NCBI RefSeq assembly: GCF_044803115.1
Contig: NZ_CP085224.1
Location: 4,402,001 to 4,466,000 of the forward strand
Source of the DNA: Caenispirillum salinarum_A
GTDB taxonomy: Bacteria; Pseudomonadota; Alphaproteobacteria; Rhodospirillales; Rhodospirillaceae
Direction: 5' to 3'
Length of the DNA: 64,000 nt
Shown here in pieces: positions 7,097 to 16,329 of this stretch (position 1 is its first letter; each line of letters starts with the position of its first letter). Under the pieces are notes generated by a model. The model had not been told where the DNA came from, searched no databases, and saw nothing but the letters and a program-made list of their open reading frames with translations. Position numbers and translations under genes: made by a program.

Positions 7097-9132
7097 GCCG
7101 CGTCCGTCTCCGGCACGCGCGGGAAGCGGACGGTGAAGGTCGTGCCACGGCCCGGAGCGCTGTCGACGTCGACGGTGCCCTTGAGCGTCTGGCGCACGAT
7201 GTTGAACACGATGTTCAGCCCGAGCCCCGAGCCGCCGCTGCCCCGGCGGGTGGTGAAGAAGGGCTCGAAGATGCGCGACAGGTGGTCGGGCGGAATGCCG
7301 CGGCCGTCGTCGCTGTAGCGCAGTTCCACCCGCGCGCCGTCGTCGATCAGCCCGCCCTCGACCCGTATGGTGCCGGCGGCGTCGGCGTCGTCGCCCCAGG
7401 CGTGGATAATGGAGTTCATGACCAGGTTGGTGATGACCTGCGACAGCGGTCCCGGCCAGCCGTCCACCTCGATGTCCGCCGGCACCTCGCAGAGCACCGT
7501 GTGGCGGGTGCGCTTGAGCTTGGGGCCCAGCGACAGCAGCACCTCGTCCACATAGGTGCGCAGGTCGAAGCGCCGGCGCTCGTCGCTGGTCTGGTCGACG
7601 GCGACCTGCTTGAAGCTCTGGATCAGGTTGGCGGCGCGCTGGGTCGAGGTGAGCATCAGCTCGGTGGACTGCATGGCGCTGCCCAGATAGCTCTCGAAGT
7701 CCGACCGCTTGACCTTGCCGGTCTCGAAGACGGTCTTCAGCGCCACCGTCTTTTCCTGAAGGAAGGTGGCCGTGGTCACCGCGATGCCGACGGGCGTGTT
7801 GATCTCGTGCGCGACACCCGCCACCAGTCCGCCCAGGGACGCCATCTTTTCGGCCTCGATCAGGCTCGCCTGCGTTGCCTGCAGATCGGCCAGCGCGCGC
7901 TCGGCCTCGTCCTTGGCCCGCTGAAGCTCGGCGGCCATGCGTTTGCGCTCGGTGATGTCGGCGGCCGTCACCAGCATGGCGTCGTGGCCCTGGTAGGTGA
8001 AGGCGTGGGCCGACAAGAGCACCCACATGCGGCGGTCGGTGCCGATGGGGCGCCACTCCACCTCGAAGCCGTCGACCACCTTGTGTTTCCGCACCTTGTC
8101 CACCAGCCGACGGCGATCCTCCGGGTCGACGTAGAGCGACAGGGCGTTGCCGCCGCCCTCGCAGCCGACGCACAGGTTGTAGGTGTCCTGGCTGTGGCTG
8201 TTGACGTAATAGATGGCGCTGTCGATCGTCGAGGACACGATGATCGGCAGCGGGATCGCCTCCAGGATCTCGGTGATCGCCTGCTCCTGGCGGCGGCGCT
8301 CGGAGACGTCGGTGAAGGTGCGGATGAAGCCTCCGTCGGGCAGCGTGGTGGTGCGGGCCTCCAGAATCGTGCCGTCGGGACGGCGGACTTCGTGAGTGCG
8401 TCCGTCCACGCGCGCCGTTGCGCCCAGGAACCGTTCCTTCACCTCGCTCCACGGCGCGTCCACGTCGCCGCGGTCGTGCAGGTGACGCAGGATGTCCTCC
8501 ACCCCCGCGCCGGTGTGGCAGACCGAATCCGGCAGGCTGAACATGCGCTGGTAGCGGTGGTTGAAGGCCATCAGCCGGCCGTGCGCGTCGGCCATGAAGA
8601 TGCCCTGCTCCATGTGCTCCAGCGTCGCCGACAGAACGGCGCGCTCCTGCTCCACGCGGGCCTCTGCTTCCTTCACCTCGGTGCAGTCGCCGACCGATCC
8701 GGTCAGCCGGATGGCGCGGCCTTCCGCGTCGCGCAGCGCGATGCCGTGCTGGCGCACCCAGCGCCAGCCGTCATCGCCGGTGCAGAAGCGATACTCGCAG
8801 ACGAAGCGTTCGGTGTCGCCGCGCAGGTGGCGGACGTGGGCGTCGCGGTAGGCAGGGTAATCCTCGTCGTGGATGCGCCGGGCCCAGCCGTCGGGCGTCA
8901 TCTCGTCGTCGACGAGGCCGAAGATTTCCGACGCCCGCTCGGAAAAGAAGATGCAGTTGTTGGGAATGTCCCAGTCGTAGATGCCGTCGTTGGTCGACCG
9001 CAGGGCGAGCTGGTAGCGCTCAAGGCTGCGCCCGGCCTCCTCGCTGGCCGCCGCCTTGCTCTCTCCCTCCGACGCTGCCGCTCGGGCCAGCACGCGCGCA
9101 GGCGTGTCGGGTGCCCGGATGGCCTCCGGCAT
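7093..9132 (-). CDS. PAS-domain sensor histidine kinase
   Basis: A 679-residue hybrid-free histidine kinase without obvious membrane helices, so probably cytoplasmic. Three PAS/PAC units can be followed: about residues 40-160 (STNDGIYDWDIPNNCIFFSE), 165-270 (ATLEHMEQGIFMADAHGR) and 280-400. The third carries a Cys321-x-x-Cys324 pair (NLCVGCEGG). The dimerisation box has the phospho-acceptor His442 in GVAHEINTPVG. The ATPase domain shows the N box (VITNLVMNSIIHAWG), G1 (DDGRGIPPDHL) and G2 (GGSGLGLNIVFNIV). It is coupled to the following HD-GYP response regulator, its presumed partner. The ligand is unknown. Confidence 0.9.
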   Translation of the reverse strand: MPEAIRAPDTPARVLARAAASEGESKAAASEEAGRSLERYQLALRSTNDGIYDWDIPNNCIFFSERASEIFGLVDDEMTPDGWARRIHDEDYPAYRDAHVRHLRGDTERFVCEYRFCTGDDGWRWVRQHGIALRDAEGRAIRLTGSVGDCTEVKEAEARVEQERAVLSATLEHMEQGIFMADAHGRLMAFNHRYQRMFSLPDSVCHTGAGVEDILRHLHDRGDVDAPWSEVKERFLGATARVDGRTHEVRRPDGTILEARTTTLPDGGFIRTFTDVSERRRQEQAITEILEAIPLPIIVSSTIDSAIYYVNSHSQDTYNLCVGCEGGGNALSLYVDPEDRRRLVDKVRKHKVVDGFEVEWRPIGTDRRMWVLLSAHAFTYQGHDAMLVTAADITERKRMAAELQRAKDEAERALADLQATQASLIEAEKMASLGGLVAGVAHEINTPVGIAVTTATFLQEKTVALKTVFETGKVKRSDFESYLGSAMQSTELMLTSTQRAANLIQSFKQVAVDQTSDERRRFDLRTYVDEVLLSLGPKLKRTRHTVLCEVPADIEVDGWPGPLSQVITNLVMNSIIHAWGDDADAAGTIRVEGGLIDDGARVELRYSDDGRGIPPDHLSRIFEPFFTTRRGSGGSGLGLNIVFNIVRQTLKGTVDVDSAPGRGTTFTVRFPRVPETDAA

Positions 9133-9306
9133 GATCCTGTCCTCCCTGCGTCCCTATCGGCGCCTTCAGGCGCTCTTCACGCTGCCCTTAGCATAGACAA
9201 GGGGGGAATGAGTGCCAACCGGATAAATCATAAATTGCAGCAAATCCGGGAAATAAGGCGCAGATGGCACTGCGACCTTGGGCGTAGGAAGGTGGGGACG
9301 GCCCGT

Positions 9307-9834
9307 TCAACCATCCTCGCCATCATTTTCTTCCTCCTCGGGCAGGCCGCCCGCCTCCACCAGCGCCAGAAGGCGGCGGGTGCCCGTCGCGTCCTGCGGG
9401 TCGAGGTCCACCACCTTGCGGAGGGCTGCCGTCCCCTCCGCCACGTCGCCGGCGCGCACGCAGACGTAGCCGTAGGCCTTGAGGGCGAAGAGGAAGAACC
9501 GCGGCTCCGCCTCCAGCGAATCGAACCGCGCCGGGTCCGGCGCCACCGCCCGCCAGTCCGCCGGAAGGTTGAGGGCGCGCGCCGAGTCGCGCACGCAGGC
9601 CAGCGCCACGGGCGCCGCCGCCGCCAACTCGTGGCGGTAGAAATGCGATTTGTAGCGGCCGATCAGAACCGCCCGGTGCCCCGGCGCCAGGGCCTCGGCC
9701 TCCGCCAGGGCGGCATCCACGGCTGCCGGATCGTCCCAGCTGGCCGCCGCCACATGCAGGGCCCGTTCCGCCTCCGCCGGCAGGTCGCCACCATAGTAGC
9801 GGCGGTTGAGCCAGTCCTCGTCCGCGTCCGGCAT
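9307..9834 (-). CDS. Hypothetical TPR-like protein
   Basis: A 175-residue cytoplasmic protein. It is predicted to be helical, with Ala/Leu-rich repeats resembling tetratricopeptide motifs (SWDDPAAVDAALAEAEALAP near residue 32, and AGDVAEGTAALRKVVDLDPQ near 127), and it ends in an acidic tail (PEEEENDGEDG). TPR-like proteins act as protein-protein adaptors. It stands alone between the kinase gene and the recR operon, all on the same strand but separated by 170 and 300 bases. The partner is not known. Confidence 0.65.
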   Translation of the reverse strand: MPDADEDWLNRRYYGGDLPAEAERALHVAAASWDDPAAVDAALAEAEALAPGHRAVLIGRYKSHFYRHELAAAAPVALACVRDSARALNLPADWRAVAPDPARFDSLEAEPRFFLFALKAYGYVCVRAGDVAEGTAALRKVVDLDPQDATGTRRLLALVEAGGLPEEEENDGEDG

Positions 9835-10134
9835 GCTTCCTCCCTCCCCCGTCTTTCGTGCCGGGTTCCGCGCGGGATCTCCGGCGGGAGGATATACGCG
9901 CCATACCCGGACGGCGCCCGACGACGCACTGACGCATCATGATTTCATAAAATGCTCGCCAATGCGATCGAAGGGCGTAGCGTAAAAGGCGAAGGGGAGG
10001 GGGCTTGCACCGCGGACGCCGTATCTGCCCATACCCCCAACGTCCGCGGCGCGAGAGGATGCGGGGCCGATTTCCCCGAGGCGGTTCCGCACCGCCCCTC
10101 CTCTTTCCCGATCCGGGAAAGAGGGACCGCCCGA
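9835..10134. other. Intergenic region with two inverted repeats
   Basis: About 300 bases without a gene. CCGCGGACG (10010-10018) pairs with CGTCCGCGG (10041-10049), and CCTCTTTCCCG (10100-10110) pairs with CGGGAAAGAGG (10114-10124). The second lies just after the recR stop and may act as a terminator or mRNA-stabilising hairpin, although it lacks a T run. Confidence 0.55.
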
Positions 10135-10728
10135 TCACACCGGCCGCCGCGCGTTGAGCGCCGCCAGAAGGGTTCCGTCGTCCAGATAATCCAGCTCGCC
10201 GCCCACCGGCACGCCCTGGGCGAGGCCGGAAACGGTCACGCCCTCGGCCTCCAGGGCATCGGCGATGTAATGGGCGGTCGTCTGGCCGTCGACGGTGGCC
10301 GGCAGGGCGAGAATGACCTCGGTCACCGCGTCCTCGCGCACCCGCGCCACCAGCTTGCCGATGGCCAGGTCCTCGGGCGCCACGCCCTCCAGCGCCGACA
10401 GCAGCCCGCCCAGCACCTGATAGCGCCCGCGGAAGGCCGAGGTGCGCTCCAGCGCCCACAGGTCGGACACGTCCTGCACCACGCAGATAAGGCTCTTGTC
10501 GCGGCGCTCATCGCGGCACACCGCGCAGGGGTCCTGCGTGTCGTAGTTGCCGCAGACGGTGCAGGTGCGCACCGATTCGGCCACCGCCGTCAGGGCCTCG
10601 GCGAGCGGCAGCAGCAGGCCCTCGCGCTTCTTGATGAGCGCCAGCGCCGCCCGGCGCGCCGACCGGGGGCCCAGCCCCGGCAGGCGCCCGAGCAACTGCA
10701 TCAGGCGGTCGATCTCGGGCCCGACCAT
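10135..10728 (-). CDS. recR: Recombination protein RecR
   Basis: A 197-residue DNA-binding protein of the RecFOR pathway, which loads RecA at single-strand gaps. The parts are in the standard order: an N-terminal helix-hairpin-helix (LGRLPGLGPRSARRAALALI), a four-cysteine zinc finger (CTVCGNYDTQDPCAVC, about residues 56-71), and a Toprim domain starting LICVVQDVSDLWALE. The length is typical. It is the last gene of the dnaX-ybaB-recR group, 59 bases after ybaB. Confidence 0.95.
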   Translation of the reverse strand: MVGPEIDRLMQLLGRLPGLGPRSARRAALALIKKREGLLLPLAEALTAVAESVRTCTVCGNYDTQDPCAVCRDERRDKSLICVVQDVSDLWALERTSAFRGRYQVLGGLLSALEGVAPEDLAIGKLVARVREDAVTEVILALPATVDGQTTAHYIADALEAEGVTVSGLAQGVPVGGELDYLDDGTLLAALNARRPV

Positions 10729-10787
10729 GGGTCAGGCTCCCAGCGCGCGCGGCGGCAACAGGATCATGCCAAGGACCGGAGACCGCC

Positions 10788-11111
10788 TCAGAACGGCAGC
10801 TTCATGCCCGGCGGCAGCTGCATGCCGCCGGTGACCTTCTGCATTTCTTCCTGCATGGCGGCTTCCGCCTTGCCCTTGGCGTCGGTGTGGGCGGCGACGA
10901 TCAGGTCCTCCAGGACCTCCACGTCCTCGGGATCGACCAGGGACTTGTCGATCTTCACGCCGCGCATCTCGCCCTTGCCGTTCAGGGTGACGGTGACCAT
11001 GCCGCCGCCCGACGTCCCCGCGACCTCCAGCTCGCCCAGCTTTTCCTGCATTTCCGTCATCTTGGACTGCATCTGCTGGGCCTGCTTCATCAACTGGCCG
11101 AGGTTCTTCAT
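10788..11111 (-). CDS. YbaB/EbfC nucleoid-associated protein
   Basis: A 107-residue DNA-binding protein that forms dimers and coats the nucleoid. The N-terminus is Met/Gln-rich (MKNLGQLMKQAQQMQSKMTE), as is usual for YbaB, followed by VAGTSGGGMVTVTLNGKGEM and VDPEDVEVLEDLIVAA. It overlaps the dnaX stop codon by four bases (11108-11111), so translation is coupled. Its place between dnaX and recR is conserved in many bacteria. Confidence 0.93.
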   Translation of the reverse strand: MKNLGQLMKQAQQMQSKMTEMQEKLGELEVAGTSGGGMVTVTLNGKGEMRGVKIDKSLVDPEDVEVLEDLIVAAHTDAKGKAEAAMQEEMQKVTGGMQLPPGMKLPF

Positions 11112-13051
11112 GCGTCGTCGTCTCCAGGATTGTCTGTTGAAGCGTCATCCGCGTCCGGCGCGGGCGCCGGCGCCTCCTCCTCCACCCGCTTGACGGGGCG
11201 GATGAGGTCGATCTTGGTGCCCGGCAGGCCGCGCAGCGCCGCCTCGATCAGCGGATGCGCCGCGACGGTGGCGCGGGTCTGGTCCTTGAGCGTCGGGTCG
11301 CCCTGCTCGGTGGTGTTCACCGTGACCATCCAGCGGGCATCGGTGTAGTCGCGCAACTTCTTGCCGACACGCTGGGCGAAATCCACCGGCACGCCGGCCT
11401 GGGTGCGGAACTCAAGCCGCGGCGGCGCGGCGTCGGGCTCGTAGCGCACCAGATGCACGCTGGCTTCCAGATAGCCGGCGATGACGCTTTCGCGGTTGCT
11501 CTTGAACAGCTCGACCACACCGGGGAAGTCGCGCGGCACCGGGGCAAACGCCGGTCCGCGCGGCGCCTCCGCCTGCTCGGGCGGCGCGGCGGGCACGGGC
11601 GCCGGATCGAAATCGGGCTCGTAGACCGGCTCGTACTGCGCCCCGGCGAAGGGATCGTACTCCGGCTCCGGCTGGCGGGCGGCCGCGAGGCTTGCCGTAG
11701 GCGCACCCGAGGGCGCGTGCGGGGCATGAACGGTCTGCGGCCGTCCCGGCGGCGCAGCGGCCGGTTGCCCGCCGCCGCCGCCTCCGCCACCACCGGCGGG
11801 CGCGGGAGCCTGCGGCGGGCGCGGCGGCTGGGCCTGGCCCTGCGGCTGCGCGGCACCCTGGCCCTGGGCACGAAGCTTCTCCACCGCCTCGGCCGGGCTC
11901 GGCAGGTTGGCGGCGTAGGCCAGGCGGATCAGCGCCATTTCCACGGCCTGGAGCGGGCTCGGCGCGCTGCGGGCCTCGCTCAGGCCCTTCAGGATCATCT
12001 GCCAGGTTCGGGTCAGCACGGCCATATGCAGCCGCCCGGCCATGTCGCGGCCGCGCACGCGCTCGGACTCGCTGACCATGGGATCGTCGGCCCCGTCGGG
12101 CGCGACCTTCAGGCGGGTGAGCCAGTGGGTGAGTTCCAGCATGTCCTGGAGGATGACGGTCGGCTCGGCCCCGGCGGTGTACTGCTCGCCGATGATCCCC
12201 AGCGCCTTGGCGACGTCGCCGCCCATGGCCGCCTCGAACAGGTCGAAGACCACCGCGCGGTCTGCCAGGCCCAGCATGTCGCGGACCTGTTGCTCGGTCA
12301 CCGTGCCGCCGCCATGGGCGATGGCCTGGTCGAGCAGCGACAGGCCGTCGCGCACCGATCCGTCGGCGGCGCGGGCGACCATGGACAGCGCGGCGGGCTC
12401 GATATCCGCACCCTCGCGCTCGGCGATGGCGGCGAAGTGGTTGGCGAGCGTCGACGCCTCCACCCGGCGCAGGTCGAAGCGCTGGCAGCGCGACAGCACC
12501 GTCACGGGCACCTTGCGGATTTCCGTGGTGGCGAAGATGAACTTCACATGCTCCGGCGGTTCCTCCAGCGTCTTCAGAAGCGCGTTGAAGGCCGCCGTCG
12601 AGAGCATGTGCACCTCGTCGACGATATAGATCTTGTAGCGGGCGCTGGTCGGCCGGTAGCGCACGCCTTCCAGGATTTCGCGGATGTCGTTGACGCCCGT
12701 GCGCGAGGCGGCGTCCATCTCCAGCACGTCGACGTGACGGTCTTCCGAAATGGCGCGGCAGTGCTCGCAGACACCGCAGGGCGCGACCGTGGGGCCGCCC
12801 GTGCCGTCCTCGCCGATGCAGTTGAGCGCGCGCGCGATGATGCGCGCCGTCGTCGTCTTGCCCACGCCGCGCACGCCGGTCAGCACATAGGCCTGCGCCA
12901 GCCGCCCCGATTCGATGGCGTTGGACAGGGTGCGGACCAGGGCATCCTGGCCGATGAGCGTGGTGAAGTCGGTGGGGCGGTACTTCCGCGCGAGCACGCG
13001 ATAGGCCGCCGGGGCGGCGGTCTTGCTGTCAGGCAGAGGAGTGTCTGTCAT
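11108..13051 (-). CDS. dnaX: DNA polymerase III subunits gamma/tau
   Basis: A 647-residue clamp-loader ATPase of the replicative polymerase. Visible are the Walker A GVRGVGKTTTARIIARAL (about residues 49-66), the zinc-binding cysteines in APCGVCEHCRAI, the Walker B-like IVDEVHMLS, and the sensor region FIFATTEIRKVPVTVLSRC. After the AAA+ part (to about 360) comes a Pro/Gly/Gln-rich linker (about 385-460) and a tau-type C-terminal domain ending in acidic residues. No slippery poly-A frameshift signal for a shorter gamma form was seen. The SRP RNA lies immediately upstream on the same strand. Confidence 0.95.
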   Translation of the reverse strand: MTDTPLPDSKTAAPAAYRVLARKYRPTDFTTLIGQDALVRTLSNAIESGRLAQAYVLTGVRGVGKTTTARIIARALNCIGEDGTGGPTVAPCGVCEHCRAISEDRHVDVLEMDAASRTGVNDIREILEGVRYRPTSARYKIYIVDEVHMLSTAAFNALLKTLEEPPEHVKFIFATTEIRKVPVTVLSRCQRFDLRRVEASTLANHFAAIAEREGADIEPAALSMVARAADGSVRDGLSLLDQAIAHGGGTVTEQQVRDMLGLADRAVVFDLFEAAMGGDVAKALGIIGEQYTAGAEPTVILQDMLELTHWLTRLKVAPDGADDPMVSESERVRGRDMAGRLHMAVLTRTWQMILKGLSEARSAPSPLQAVEMALIRLAYAANLPSPAEAVEKLRAQGQGAAQPQGQAQPPRPPQAPAPAGGGGGGGGGQPAAAPPGRPQTVHAPHAPSGAPTASLAAARQPEPEYDPFAGAQYEPVYEPDFDPAPVPAAPPEQAEAPRGPAFAPVPRDFPGVVELFKSNRESVIAGYLEASVHLVRYEPDAAPPRLEFRTQAGVPVDFAQRVGKKLRDYTDARWMVTVNTTEQGDPTLKDQTRATVAAHPLIEAALRGLPGTKIDLIRPVKRVEEEAPAPAPDADDASTDNPGDDDA

Positions 13052-13084
13052 CGCCGCCGGCCGGAAACCGCAACCTTGAGGAAG

Positions 13085-13184
13085 GTGGAAGACTGGACGG
13101 CGACCCGGACCGAAACTCGTTACGGCTGCTCCCTTCCGGGCCTGACCGGGTTGGCGAGGAGTCCGTCCGCCGCCAGCCTTCCGA
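13085..13184 (-). ncRNA. ffs: Signal recognition particle RNA (4.5S, small bacterial type)
   Basis: The minus strand carries the conserved apical core GGTCAGGCCCGGAAGGGAGC followed by AGCC, the SRP54/Ffh-binding part of 4.5S RNA. Flanking segments pair: GGACGG (13168-13163) with CCGTCC (13100-13095), and GGAAG near 13182 with CTTCC near 13087, giving one long hairpin of about 100 nt. The ends are estimated from this pairing and from the promoter. SRP RNA next to dnaX is a common arrangement. Confidence 0.9.
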
Positions 13185-13190
13185 CGCGGT

Positions 13191-13219
13191 TATATCAGGA
13201 GATCGGGGGTGATGCGCAA
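13191..13219 (-). promoter_or_regulatory. Sigma-70-type promoter of the SRP RNA
   Basis: On the minus strand TTGCGC (13219-13214) and GATATA (13196-13191) are separated by 17 bases. The predicted start is near 13184, which matches the 5' end of the folded SRP RNA. Confidence 0.6.
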
Positions 13220-13624
13220 GGGGATATCCGGCTTTTCTTGCAGAGCGGTTACGGATCGGCGGACTCAAGCCCAAGGACGCCCGCCAGCGGCCCCTGCCGG
13301 GCGCGTGGGACCTCGTCGCCGCCGCCGGCGTGCTCATCTGCATCGGCGGTCGTCGCCCCCTGCCCCCTGCCGCGCCGTCGCGGCCCTGGCCGGCCGCGCG
13401 CGAAAAGCGGCCGGGGCCTGATCCACCGCTTTAACCGACTGCGAAGGTGTGAAATAACCGTCCGCCGGCGGATCACCCGGTGCGCCGGGCGTCGACACGG
13501 CGCATCCCGGTGCGCGTCCGTCGCGAACGTTGATCCGGTGGGGGGAGTTGAGGGATACTCGCCCCCTCGTACCGAGGGATTAAGACCGGCGGCAGCGCGC
13601 CGCCGTTCCAGGGATCGGAGCATC
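13220..13624. other. Intergenic region without a supported gene
   Basis: About 400 bases between the SRP RNA promoter and the gene at 13625. Open frames here are Arg/Pro-rich and show no protein-like composition or ribosome binding site. It should include the promoter of the downstream gene, which I cannot place. Confidence 0.4.
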
Positions 13625-14155
13625 ATGGCCGACCACTCCGCAGCAGCGGCGGCAACACAGCAGGAACCCGCAGGCGACGCCGATGGCGCCGCCTATGAGG
13701 CGTTTCGCGCCCGCGTCGCGGACGCCAACATCAACGGCCAGACCCTGCTGGCGACCGATTACCTGAACCACTTCAACGAGATCATCATGCTCCTGGAAAT
13801 GGTCCCGGACATGCCCGACATGCTGGAGGAATGCCGCGCCTGGGAGCCCAAGGGCTACCAGGACCATTTCCGCGATTCCTCGTTCTCGGACAAGCAGTTG
13901 GCGATCGAGGCCTACGACTACGTGCCCGAACGCTTCCGCCAGCCCTTCGAGCAGACCATCGGCCAGATGAACGAACTGGTGGCCCTGTCGCTGGACCGCA
14001 TGGCCGACGCCCTGGAGGACCCCGACCTTCTGCGCGCCCGCGCCGTCGCCGCCAGCCGGGCGCTGCAACGCCTGATCGACGTCGCCAGCGCCATCATCCA
14101 CGGCAACGACGTCGCCCTGCACCAGAACGAGATCGACGAGTTGATGGGGTACTGA
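13625..14155 (+). CDS. Hypothetical helical protein
   Basis: A 176-residue, mostly helical acidic cytoplasmic protein of unknown function. Recognisable stretches include LLATDYLNHFNEIIMLLEMV (about residues 39-58) and FRDSSFSDKQLAIEAYDYVP (about 82-101). There is no signal peptide. Codon use is typical of the genome and the composition is protein-like throughout, so I am confident that it is a gene. It is a single gene between the SRP RNA and the carboxypeptidase. I think similar proteins occur in other Rhodospirillales, but I cannot name a family. Confidence 0.7.
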   Translation: MADHSAAAAATQQEPAGDADGAAYEAFRARVADANINGQTLLATDYLNHFNEIIMLLEMVPDMPDMLEECRAWEPKGYQDHFRDSSFSDKQLAIEAYDYVPERFRQPFEQTIGQMNELVALSLDRMADALEDPDLLRARAVAASRALQRLIDVASAIIHGNDVALHQNEIDELMGY

Positions 14156-14251
14156 CCCGGCGACGGCCGTCGCCGCCCCTTGCCGCCGGATGTTTGAGGC
14201 CACAGGTCAATTGGGGCATGATCCCTCAGCCCCCAAGACCAGAGGACGTTC

Positions 14252-15757
14252 ATGGCCGCCAACCCCTCCCCCTACCACCAGCTTGAAACCCGCTTCGCGC
14301 GCCTTTCCGCGCTGGGCGACGCCGCAGGCTTCCTGCACTGGGACGCCGCGACCATGATGCCCGACGGCGGGGCGGACAGCCGCGCCGACCAGCTCGCCAC
14401 CCTGTCGGCCATCGAGCACGAAATGACCGTCGATCCTCGCGTGGCGGAATGGATCGCCGCGGCCGAGGCCCGCGCCGACGACCTGGACGCCTGGCAGAAG
14501 GCCAACCTGCGCGAGATCGCCCGGCTGCACGCCCACGCCAGCGCCGTGCCCGCCCACCTGGTGGAGGCCCTGTCGCGGGCCGGATCGTCCTGCGAGATGA
14601 CCTGGCGCACCGCCCGCCCGGCCAGCGACTTCGCCGCCGTGGCGCCCAAGCTGAAGATCGTCCTGGACCTGACGCGCGAGATGGCCGAGGCCAAGGCGGA
14701 AGCGCTGGGCGTCACGCCCTACGACGCGCTGCTGGACCAGTACGAGCCGGGCGGCCGCGCCGATTCCATCGACATGCTGTTCGCCGACCTGGAATCGGTG
14801 CTGCCCAACCTGCTGGGCGAGGTGCTGGAGGCGCAAGGCCGGCGGCCGCCGCCCGTCCGCCCCAAGGGCCCCTTCCCCATCGCGACGCAGAAGGCCGTCG
14901 CCGCCCGCTTCATGAAGACGCTGGGCTTCGACTTCGCGCACGGCCGCCTCGACGTGTCCGCCCACCCCTTCTGCGGCGGCTCGTCCGACGATCTGCGCCT
15001 GACCACCCGGTACGAGGAAGACGATTTCGCCCAGGCCTTCATGGGCGTCCTGCACGAAACCGGCCATGCCCTCTATGAACAGGGCCTGCCGGCGGACTGG
15101 CGCAAGCAGCCGGTCGGCAAGGCCCGCGGCATGAGCATGCACGAAAGCCAGTCGCTGCTCACCGAGATGCTGGCCTGCCGGTCGCGTTCCTTCGCCATCC
15201 ATGCCGCTCCGGTCCTGCGCGAGGCCTTCGGCGGCGGCGGCCAGGCGTGGGAGGCGGAGAACCTGTATCGCCTGAACACGCTGGTGGAGCCCGGCTTCAT
15301 CCGGGTCGACGCCGACGAGGTCACCTATCCCGCCCACGTCATCCTGCGCTACCGCCTGGAGCGCGACCTGATCGCCGGCCGGCTGGAGATCGACGACCTG
15401 CCCGAGGCCTGGAACGAGGGCATGCAGCGCCTGCTCGGCCTCACCGTGCCCGACGACCGGCGCGGCGTGCTGCAGGATATCCACTGGTACGACGGCGCCT
15501 TCGGCTACTTCCCCACCTATACGCTGGGGGCGATGACGGCGGCGCAGCTGTTCCTCTCGGCCTGCGACGCCGAGCCGCGCATCCCCGACTGCCTGGCCGT
15601 CGGCGACTTCCGGCCGCTGCTGGGCTGGTTGCGCCAGAACGTCCACCGCCACGGCTCCAGCCTGTCGACGCGCGAGCTTCTGGTGCAGGCCACCGGCGAA
15701 CCCCTGAGCGCCAAGGCCTTCCTCACCCACCTGCGCGGGCGCTATCTGGAGGATTGA
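14252..15757 (+). CDS. Carboxypeptidase M32 (thermostable carboxypeptidase 1 family)
   Basis: A 501-residue zinc metallopeptidase that removes C-terminal amino acids. The catalytic HExxH appears as His268-Glu269-Thr-Gly-His272 (GVLHETGHALYEQGLP), and the third zinc ligand is expected in the following MHESQSLLTEM segment, which is the M32 pattern. The N-terminus FARLSALGDAAGFLHWDAAT and the C-terminal YTLGAMTAAQLF are also family-like. Length matches the family (about 500). There is no signal sequence, so it is cytoplasmic. It is probably monocistronic or followed by the short secreted protein gene at 15789. Confidence 0.93.
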   Translation: MAANPSPYHQLETRFARLSALGDAAGFLHWDAATMMPDGGADSRADQLATLSAIEHEMTVDPRVAEWIAAAEARADDLDAWQKANLREIARLHAHASAVPAHLVEALSRAGSSCEMTWRTARPASDFAAVAPKLKIVLDLTREMAEAKAEALGVTPYDALLDQYEPGGRADSIDMLFADLESVLPNLLGEVLEAQGRRPPPVRPKGPFPIATQKAVAARFMKTLGFDFAHGRLDVSAHPFCGGSSDDLRLTTRYEEDDFAQAFMGVLHETGHALYEQGLPADWRKQPVGKARGMSMHESQSLLTEMLACRSRSFAIHAAPVLREAFGGGGQAWEAENLYRLNTLVEPGFIRVDADEVTYPAHVILRYRLERDLIAGRLEIDDLPEAWNEGMQRLLGLTVPDDRRGVLQDIHWYDGAFGYFPTYTLGAMTAAQLFLSACDAEPRIPDCLAVGDFRPLLGWLRQNVHRHGSSLSTRELLVQATGEPLSAKAFLTHLRGRYLED

Positions 15758-15788
15758 TCCCGGCGCGGCGGCGGCGCGTTGATGCTCC

Positions 15789-16211
15789 ATGAGCCTGCGC
15801 CGCTGCCTCGCCGTCCTTCTTCTGTTGCTGCCGGCCGCCCCGCCGGCGGCGGCGCAATACGACGTTGCCGGGGACATGCCTGGCGCCGCCACCTTCGGCG
15901 ACATCTTCGTGATGAACGAGGACGACCCCGGCATCTGCACCGCCCTGGCCGCCGGGCTGGCCGAGCACGCCACCCAGAGCTTCATCCCCGACCGCGAGCC
16001 GGCCCTGGCCTCCCGCGTGTTCGCCGAGGCTCCCATCCGGTTCGACGACCTGGGCTGCGGCGAATCGCTCTACCGCGACGTGCTGGACTGCATCGTCCTG
16101 CACTACGCCCGCCTTCGGCGCGAACTGCTGGACGACGGCATGGCGGTGGAAGAGGCCCGCCGCCTGCACCGCGAACGGGCGCTGGCCTGCGCGGCGGAAG
16201 AGTTCGAGTAA
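15789..16211 (+). CDS. Secreted hypothetical protein
   Basis: A 140-residue protein with a clear signal peptide (RRCLAVLLLLLPAAPPAAAQ, cleavage expected after AAA-Q near residue 23). The mature domain is acidic with four cysteines (ICTALAA, GCGESLY, LDCIVLH, ALACAAEEF), which could form disulfides in the periplasm. No family is recognised. It begins 31 bases after the carboxypeptidase stop codon. Confidence 0.7.
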   Translation: MSLRRCLAVLLLLLPAAPPAAAQYDVAGDMPGAATFGDIFVMNEDDPGICTALAAGLAEHATQSFIPDREPALASRVFAEAPIRFDDLGCGESLYRDVLDCIVLHYARLRRELLDDGMAVEEARRLHRERALACAAEEFE

Positions 16212-16329
16212 GGCGGGGAGCGTCTCATCTCAAGGCCAACCTTCCTTTTACGACTTCCCCCGTCTCTTTTTCACGATTATGATAGCAACTTCAGACTGTA
16301 TTTTTTCCTTGATGCGCGGGAGGGGATGG

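Noticed and set aside
5381..8452. A very long minus-strand frame of 1,023 codons
   Set aside because: Only the downstream part (from 7096) is a protein. The first 450 codons are a Arg/Pro/His-rich shadow of the PAS kinase gene on the same strand in another phase.
7282..9942. An 886-codon plus-strand frame
   Set aside because: It is antisense to the histidine kinase, has His/Gly/Arg-rich composition and no family resemblance; long antisense frames are expected at this GC content.
11255..14155. A 966-codon plus-strand frame over dnaX
   Set aside because: Antisense to dnaX and the SRP RNA; only its last 176 codons (13625-14155) are a real gene.
14207..16036. A 609-codon minus-strand frame
   Set aside because: Antisense to the M32 carboxypeptidase; repetitive Gly/Gln/His composition, no domain.
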